Shown piece after piece: positions 7,641-11,823 of a stretch of 11,823 nt of DNA. Both the position numbers and the translations under genes were made by a program. The DNA lies in assembly GCA_031426185.1 (NCBI GenBank), contig JANPKV010000101.1, positions 1 to 11,823 on the forward strand, written 5' to 3'. This DNA is from JAJNPS01 sp031426185. GTDB lineage: Bacteria; Pseudomonadota; Alphaproteobacteria; Rhodobacterales; Rhodobacteraceae. The notes beneath the pieces were generated by a model. That model had not been told where the DNA came from. It searched no databases and saw nothing but the letters and a program-made list of their open reading frames with translations. How positions within the stretch are numbered: the stretch's first letter is position 1; every line of letters starts with the position of its first letter.

Positions 7641-7669
7641 TTGCCAGTAGGATAAATTGGTAATATTCT
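7641..7669 (+). promoter_or_regulatory. Predicted promoter of the glcDEF operon
   Basis: TTGCCA (7641-7646, five of six bases of TTGACA) and TATTCT (7664-7669, four of six of TATAAT) are separated by exactly 17 bases. The start of transcription would be near 7676, leaving a leader of about 26 bases that includes the AAAGGGAG ribosome site. It is the best sigma-70-like pair in the DUF599/glcD spacer. Confidence 0.55.
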
Positions 7670-7677
7670 TTTACCAA
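7649..7677 (-). promoter_or_regulatory. Possible divergent promoter of the DUF599 gene
   Basis: Read leftward, TTGGTA (7677-7672) is followed after 17 bases by TATCCT (7654-7649); each matches four of six consensus bases. It overlaps the glc promoter and the dyad at 7656-7678, so the two genes may compete for, or share control through, the same site. It is weaker than the rightward promoter. Confidence 0.3.
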
Positions 7678-7678
7678 T
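7656..7678. promoter_or_regulatory. Perfect 8-bp inverted repeat around the glc -10 box (operator candidate)
   Basis: ATTGGTAA (7656-7663) and TTACCAAT (7671-7678) are exact inverted copies with a 7-base spacer, TATTCTT, which holds the predicted -10 box. Binding here would cover the core promoter, as expected for a repressor relieved by glycolate or a related acid. TTGGT/ACCAA half-sites recall the FadR subgroup of GntR regulators, to which E. coli GlcC belongs. In those sites, however, the half-sites are only a few bases apart, whereas here 11 bases lie between GGT and ACC. A LysR-type or other dimeric regulator is therefore equally possible. No regulator gene lies in the window. Confidence 0.65.
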
Positions 7679-7686
7679 ATCTGCAG

Positions 7687-7694
7687 AAAGGGAG
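7687..7694 (+). promoter_or_regulatory. Ribosome binding site that sets the glcD start
   Basis: AAAGGGAG ends 7 bases before GTG 7702 and 13 bases before ATG 7708. The spacing favours GTG 7702 over the ATG and rules against the far upstream TTG at 7657, which lies inside the operator-like dyad. Confidence 0.7.
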
Positions 7695-7701
7695 CTTCCC
7701 C

Positions 7702-9132
7702 GTGTACATGCCGCCCCCCAGCGCCCTGGTCCTGTCGCGAAAGGCCGAAATCGTGGCCCGTCTGCAGGATGCGTTGCCCGCAGACGCGGTGATTGACGAC
7801 GCGGCCGAAACCCTGGCCTACGAATGTGACGGTCTTGCCGCCTATCGGTGTCCGCCCCTGGCAGTCGTGCTGCCGCGCACCACGGCCGAAGTGTCCGCTG
7901 CCTTGCGCATTTGCTGGGAACTGGGCGTGCCGGTTGTCCCGCGCGGGTCCGGAACCTCGCTTGCAGGCGGGGCGATGCCGACGGCGGATTGCGTCATCCT
8001 GGGCGTGGCGCGCATGAACGCCGTGCTGGAGACGGATTACGACAGCCGGTTCATCCGGGTGCAGTCAGGTCGCACGAACCTGAGCGTCACCGGAGCGGTG
8101 GAGGCGGACGGGTTCTTTTACGCACCCGATCCGTCCAGCCAGCTGGCCTGCGCCATTGCGGGCAACATCGCGATGAATTCGGGCGGCGCGCATTGCCTGA
8201 AATACGGGGTGACGACGAACAACCTGCTTGGGGTCACGCTGGTGCAGATGGACGGCACCGTGGTGGATGTCGGCGGTCCCTGGATGGATGCGCCCGGCCT
8301 CGATCTTTTGGGGGTGATCTGCGGGTCCGAAGGGCAGTTGGGCGTGGTGACCGAGGCGACCTTGCGCATCCTGCCGAAACCCGAGGGCGCGCGGCCCGTC
8401 CTGATGGGATTTGATTCCAGCGAAGGGGCAGGGGCCTGCGTCAGCGCGATCATCAAGGCGGGAATTCTGCCCGTGGCCATCGAATTCATGGACCGCCTGC
8501 TAATCCGCGTCTGCGAGGATTTCGCCCATGCCGGATACCCCGACTGCGAGGCCCTGCTGATCATCGAGGTGGAGGGCAGCCCCGAAGAAATCGACGAACA
8601 ACTCTCGCGCATCAAGACCATCGCCGCGGCCCACAACCCCGTCGCGGTCCGTGAAAGCGCGTCCGAGGACGAGGCCAAGAAGATCTGGCTGGGCCGCAAG
8701 TCGGCTTTCAGCGCCATCGGCCGTATCTCCGATTACATGTGCCTTGACGGCACCATCCCCGTTTCCAGCCTGCCTTACGTCCTGCGCCGGATCGGCGAAC
8801 TTGGCACCGAATACGGGCTGGCCGTCGGCAACGTTTTTCATGCAGGCGATGGCAACATGCACCCCCTGATCCTCTACGACGCCAACAAGCCCGGCGATCT
8901 GGAGATCTGCGAGGCACTGGGTGCCGAGATCCTGAAGCTGTGCGTCGAGGTGGGCGGCTGCCTGACCGGGGAACATGGCGTGGGCATTGAAAAGCGCGAC
9001 CTGATGGGGGTGCAGTTCACGCCCGAGGACATGGAGGCGCAGATGCGCGTCAAGGATGTCTTTGATCCCAAATGGCTTTTGAACCCGGCCAAGGTGTTTC
9101 CCCTGGACCTGAGCGACAGCCGTCGCAGGTGA
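7702..9132 (+). CDS. glcD: Glycolate oxidase FAD-binding subunit GlcD
   Basis: This 476-residue protein is the catalytic FAD subunit of the membrane-associated glycolate oxidase (glycolate to glyoxylate, electrons to the respiratory chain). An N-terminal FAD-binding domain (about 40-215) shows the loop RGSGTSLAGG near 80-90, GNIAMNSGGAHCLKYGVTTN and GSEGQLGVVTEATLRILPKP. The C-terminal FAD-linked oxidase domain carries HAGDGNMHP from 380 and GEHGVGIEKR around 423-432, and ends in the typical DPKWLLNPAKVFP. The length is close to E. coli GlcD (about 499 residues). The GTG start is placed by the ribosome site at 7687-7694. It is the first gene of glcD-glcE-(membrane protein)-glcF. A D-lactate dehydrogenase role is possible in this flavoprotein family, but the adjacent glcE and glcF make glycolate oxidase the better call. 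Confidence 0.95.
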   Translation: MYMPPPSALVLSRKAEIVARLQDALPADAVIDDAAETLAYECDGLAAYRCPPLAVVLPRTTAEVSAALRICWELGVPVVPRGSGTSLAGGAMPTADCVILGVARMNAVLETDYDSRFIRVQSGRTNLSVTGAVEADGFFYAPDPSSQLACAIAGNIAMNSGGAHCLKYGVTTNNLLGVTLVQMDGTVVDVGGPWMDAPGLDLLGVICGSEGQLGVVTEATLRILPKPEGARPVLMGFDSSEGAGACVSAIIKAGILPVAIEFMDRLLIRVCEDFAHAGYPDCEALLIIEVEGSPEEIDEQLSRIKTIAAAHNPVAVRESASEDEAKKIWLGRKSAFSAIGRISDYMCLDGTIPVSSLPYVLRRIGELGTEYGLAVGNVFHAGDGNMHPLILYDANKPGDLEICEALGAEILKLCVEVGGCLTGEHGVGIEKRDLMGVQFTPEDMEAQMRVKDVFDPKWLLNPAKVFPLDLSDSRRR

Positions 9133-9141
9133 GGATTCGAC

Positions 9142-9156
9142 CGGGCAGGGCGCCCG
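9142..9156. other. Small GC-rich hairpin between glcD and glcE
   Basis: CGGGC (9142-9146) pairs with GCCCG (9152-9156) around a 5-base loop in the 61-base gap between glcD and glcE. No T-run follows, so it is not a terminator. It could affect relative glcD and glcE mRNA levels. The rest of the gap holds only the glcE ribosome site, AAGG at 9183-9186. Confidence 0.25.
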
Positions 9157-9193
9157 TGACCATGAAAAATATCAGATCGAAAAAGGCTGACAG

Positions 9194-10330
9194 GTGCATC
9201 CGACAAGCGAACAGGAACTGGCCGAGGCGATCCGCGATGCGCGGGGACCCCTGTACATCCGCGGAGGCGGGACCCGCAGCTTAGGTGCCGTGGAGGGTGA
9301 CATGCTGGCAACCGGCGGCCTGTCGGGCATCACCCTTTACGAGCCGGGGGCACTGACGCTGGTCGTGCAGGCTGGAACGCCGCTTGCGACTGTCGAGGCG
9401 GCGCTTGCGGCCGAAAATCAGCGTCTGCCGTTCGAGGTTCCCGACATGCGCGTGTTGCGGGGCAGTCAGGGGAATTCCACCATCGGGGGTGTCGTTGCCG
9501 ACAACGCCTCTGGTCCGCGTCGGGTGCAGGTGGGCGCCTGCCGCGACAGCCTGATCGGCATCCGGATGGTCAATGGCCGGGGATCGGTCATCAAGAACGG
9601 TGGCCGCGTGATGAAGAACGTCACGGGCTATGATCTGGTCAAGCTGATGGCCGGATCGCGGGGCACTTTGGGTGTTTTGACCGAAGTATCATTCAAGCTG
9701 CAGGCCCGCCCCGAGGCAGAGGCGACGCTGCGGATCACGGGTCTTGCGTCTGACGTGGCGCTGGCCATCTTGCGCCGCTGCCTGGGGTCGCCCTATGACG
9801 TGTCGGGTGCGGCTCATGTGGATGCGGGCGCCACCGTCGCGGATACCCTGACGCTGATCCGGATCGAGGGGCTTGCGGGCTCGGTCGCCTATCGCGCCGG
9901 GGAACTCGCGCGACTGACCGGCGATTGCGACGTTGTAGCCGACGAGGAAAGTGCCGCCCTGTGGCGCGATGTGCGGGATGCAGCCCCCTTTGCCTCCATG
10001 CCCGGGGCCGTGTGGCGGCTGTCGGTGACGCCCGGCAAGGCAATGGTCGTGCCGGACGCCCTGTCCGGCGCTGGCATCCCCCACCGAAGGCTATGGGACT
10101 GGGGTGGCGGGCGGCTGTGGATACTGGCGGGTCCCGACGCCGCCAGCCACGCCGCCGACACGATCCGCACAGCGGTTGCAGGTATCGGGCATGCGACTTT
10201 GGTCCGGCCCGTCGCCGGCATGGCCAATGACGCCGGCGAAGCGACAGAGCCTGCGACCATCGCAGCCCTGTCCCGGGGTCTGCGCACGGCGTTTGATCCC
10301 CGCGGCATTTTCAATCAGATCAAGGCCTAG
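9194..10330 (+). CDS. glcE: Glycolate oxidase subunit GlcE
   Basis: This 378-residue protein is the second FAD-domain subunit of glycolate oxidase. The N-terminal FAD-binding domain (about 5-135) contains PLYIRGGGTRSLG (19-31), RGSQGNSTIGGVVADNASGP (89-108), and the segment GGRVMKNVTGYDLVKLM (136-152) followed by GSRGTLGVLTE, which distinguishes GlcE from GlcD. The C-terminal part is variable and shorter than in GlcD, and ends with FDPRGIFN, the usual ending of the superfamily. E. coli GlcE is about 350 residues. The GTG start at 9194 has AAGG seven bases upstream; the ATG near 9162 is in another frame. GlcE is needed with GlcD and GlcF for activity in E. coli. The stop TAG is 4 bases before the next gene. 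Confidence 0.93.
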   Translation: MHPTSEQELAEAIRDARGPLYIRGGGTRSLGAVEGDMLATGGLSGITLYEPGALTLVVQAGTPLATVEAALAAENQRLPFEVPDMRVLRGSQGNSTIGGVVADNASGPRRVQVGACRDSLIGIRMVNGRGSVIKNGGRVMKNVTGYDLVKLMAGSRGTLGVLTEVSFKLQARPEAEATLRITGLASDVALAILRRCLGSPYDVSGAAHVDAGATVADTLTLIRIEGLAGSVAYRAGELARLTGDCDVVADEESAALWRDVRDAAPFASMPGAVWRLSVTPGKAMVVPDALSGAGIPHRRLWDWGGGRLWILAGPDAASHAADTIRTAVAGIGHATLVRPVAGMANDAGEATEPATIAALSRGLRTAFDPRGIFNQIKA

Positions 10331-10334
10331 CGCC

Positions 10335-10661
10335 ATGTCGCCGATGATCACAATCGCCGTGCTGCCTGTGGCACTGTACGTGGCGCTGGCGGCCTTGCCG
10401 CGTGGTCGTCCCGCCATGCTTGGGCTTGTGGCGGCAGGACTGCTGGCCGTGCTGGCTGCTGTCAGCCTTGCGGCGCTGGGCCTTGGTGGGGCTGGCCTTG
10501 CAACAGCCGTACTGTCGGTCGCCGCAACTGCCTTGGCGGCGCTGATGCAGGCGTTGCGTCGCGCCCTCGGGGCAGGTCGCGCTGCGTGGCTTTACCCCGT
10601 GATCGTGATCGCGGCACCGTTTGCAGGCAGCTTGCCTGTGATCTTGAATCTGGGGATATGA
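10335..10661 (+). CDS. Unrecognised 108-residue membrane protein between glcE and glcF
   Basis: The protein is almost wholly hydrophobic and rich in Ala, Leu, Val and Gly. Four helices are likely: about 4-22, 28-50, 52-73 and 86-105. The charged loops PRGRP (22-26) and QALRRALGAGR (72-82) are basic, so by the positive-inside rule both lie in the cytoplasm and both ends face the periplasm. I recognise no family motif. The ATG at 10335 has AAGG 9 bases upstream (10322-10325). The frame also continues upstream inside glcE, but that extension is not needed. It begins 4 bases after the glcE stop and ends 1 base before the glcF GTG, so it is surely co-transcribed and probably coupled. Possible roles are a membrane anchor or quinone-side partner of GlcDEF, or a small transporter; none is shown by sequence alone. 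Confidence 0.8.
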   Translation: MSPMITIAVLPVALYVALAALPRGRPAMLGLVAAGLLAVLAAVSLAALGLGGAGLATAVLSVAATALAALMQALRRALGAGRAAWLYPVIVIAAPFAGSLPVILNLGI

Positions 10662-10662
10662 C

Positions 10663-11823
10663 GTGCAAACCAATTTCACCGCTGAACAGCTGCGCGACCC
10701 CGGGCTTTCCCGTGCCAACGAGGTGCTGCGGTCCTGCGTGCATTGCGGGTTCTGCACCGCGACCTGCCCCACCTACCAGGTTCTGGGCGATGAACTCGAC
10801 AGCCCCCGGGGTCGCATCTACCTGATCAAGGAAATGCTGGAAAAGGGGCGCCCGGCTGACGAAAAGACCGTCAAGCACATCGACCGCTGCCTATCTTGCC
10901 TCGCCTGCATGACGACCTGCCCGTCGGGGGTGCATTACATGCATCTGGTGGACGAGGCACGTAGCTATATCGAGCGGACCTATCGCCGCCCGTTGATGGA
11001 CCGGCTGCTGCGTTCGGTGCTGGCGCGCATCATCCCCTATCCGCGGCGGTTCCGTCTGGCCCTTCTGGGGGCCAAGATGGCGCGCCCCTTTGCCAGACTG
11101 GTGCCGGATGCCCGGCTGCGCGCGATGCTGGACATGGCGCCAAAGGTCATCCCGCCCGTCAGCCGCAATGACGACCCGCAGACGTTTGCCGCGACGGGCG
11201 CGTGCCGGATGCGTGTGGCCTTGATGACAGGCTGCGCGCAAAAGGCGCTGAATACCGACATCAACGATGCCACGATCCGGCTGCTGACACGTCTCGGGGT
11301 CGAGGTGGTGGTGGCCAAGGGGCAGGGCTGCTGCGGAGCCTTGACCCATCACATGGGCAAGACCGACATGGCGCATGCCTCGGCCGCCGCCAACATTCGC
11401 GCCTTCATGGCGGAAAAGGCAGCGGGCGGGCTGGATGGCATCATCATCAACACCTCGGGCTGCGGCACTACCGTCAAGGATTACGGCCACATGTTTCGCA
11501 CCGACCCACTGGCGGCGGATGCCGCGACCGTGGCGGGCCTTGCGATGGATGTCAGCGAAGTGCTGGTGAAACTGGGCTTGCCGCAGGGGACGCCAAAGGG
11601 GGTGCGCGTCGCCTATCACGCCGCATGTTCCCTGCAGCACGGCCAGCAGATCAAATCGGCCCCAAAGGATCTGTTGCGACAGGTCGGCTTTGAGGTGGTG
11701 GAGCCCGCCGACAGCCATCTTTGTTGCGGGTCTGCCGGGACCTACAACCTGCTGCAGCCTGCGATTTCGGCGCAGCTCAAGGCGCGCAAGGTCGAAACGC
11801 TCAACGCCCGCCGTCCCGACATC
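10663..11823 (+). CDS. glcF: Glycolate oxidase iron-sulfur subunit GlcF (C-terminus cut by the window end)
   Basis: 387 codons are visible with no stop, starting MQTNFTAEQLRDPGLSRANE. Two 4Fe-4S motifs of the CxxCxxCxxxCP type occur: C25, C28, C31, C35, then C76, C79, C82, C86. Two cysteine-rich CCG domains follow, with GCAQ (C191) and GCCG (C223, C224) in the first and AACSLQH (C322) and HLCCGSAGTYN (C354, C355) in the second. This is the heterodisulfide-reductase-like layout of GlcF, which carries electrons from the FAD subunits toward the quinone pool. Against E. coli GlcF (about 407 residues), roughly the last 35-50 residues are missing. The GTG at 10663 has GGGGA six bases upstream and lies one base after the preceding stop. 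All expected cluster cysteines in the visible part are present. Confidence 0.95.
   Translation, partial: MQTNFTAEQLRDPGLSRANEVLRSCVHCGFCTATCPTYQVLGDELDSPRGRIYLIKEMLEKGRPADEKTVKHIDRCLSCLACMTTCPSGVHYMHLVDEARSYIERTYRRPLMDRLLRSVLARIIPYPRRFRLALLGAKMARPFARLVPDARLRAMLDMAPKVIPPVSRNDDPQTFAATGACRMRVALMTGCAQKALNTDINDATIRLLTRLGVEVVVAKGQGCCGALTHHMGKTDMAHASAAANIRAFMAEKAAGGLDGIIINTSGCGTTVKDYGHMFRTDPLAADAATVAGLAMDVSEVLVKLGLPQGTPKGVRVAYHAACSLQHGQQIKSAPKDLLRQVGFEVVEPADSHLCCGSAGTYNLLQPAISAQLKARKVETLNARRPDI

Noticed and set aside
7110..7655. Rightward open frame of 181 codons opposite the DUF599 gene
   Set aside because: It is antisense to a gene with four membrane helices and family-like motifs; the frame is rich in Arg, Gln and His with no motif.
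7657..7701. TTG at 7657 as the glcD start, adding 15 residues
   Set aside because: The codon lies inside the perfect dyad and upstream of the predicted transcription start; GTG 7702 has a well-spaced AAAGGGAG.
9162..9193. ATG at 9162 as the start of glcE
   Set aside because: It is not in the glcE frame; GTG 9194 has AAGG at proper spacing and the protein aligns from there.
10104..10334. N-terminal extension of the small membrane protein back into glcE
   Set aside because: The extension lies wholly in glcE coding sequence and is low in hydrophobic character; ATG 10335 just after the glcE stop starts directly before the first helix.

Overview
The window is GC-rich and tightly packed. It most likely comes from the chromosome of an alphaproteobacterium of the Rhodobacteraceae/Roseobacteraceae type. 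That assignment rests on remembered protein similarity and gene order (a DUF1285 gene divergent from moxR, then DUF58, BatA/DUF4159 and VWA/amidotransferase-like genes; DUF599 next to glcDEF), not on a database search. No mobile elements, RNA genes, CRISPR arrays or phage genes were seen.

Left block (1-6897). The first ~108 bases hold the 5' end of a leftward DUF1285-type gene. A 60-base divergent spacer follows, with a candidate promoter and a 16-bp palindrome. Four rightward genes are then stacked with 1-4 base overlaps: a MoxR-type AAA+ ATPase, a DUF58 protein, a 926-residue membrane protein joining a BatA-type N-terminus to a DUF4159 C-terminus, and a 692-residue membrane protein with a VWA-like and an amidotransferase-like domain. 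By analogy with other MoxR/VWA loci, the ATPase, the soluble DUF58 protein and the two membrane proteins may form an envelope-associated chaperone or maturation machine. Its substrate is unknown.

Middle (6861-7700). A leftward four-helix DUF599 membrane protein gene runs convergently into the fourth gene with a 37-base overlap. Upstream of it, a short divergent region holds a perfect 8-bp-arm inverted repeat whose 7-base spacer contains the predicted -10 box of the rightward glc promoter. The same dyad overlaps a possible -35 box for the DUF599 gene.

Right block (7702-11823). This is a glycolate oxidase operon: glcD and glcE (FAD subunits), an unrecognised 108-residue four-helix membrane protein, and glcF (two 4Fe-4S clusters, two CCG domains), which is cut by the window end. 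The enzyme oxidises glycolate to glyoxylate and passes electrons toward the respiratory chain. The small membrane protein sits 4 bases after glcE and 1 base before glcF, so it is a good candidate for an uncharacterised accessory or anchor subunit.

The points most worth following up are that small Glc-linked membrane protein, the operator-like dyad over the glc -10 box, and the uncharacterised MoxR/DUF58/DUF4159 cluster, whose VWA-like domains are degenerate to different degrees.
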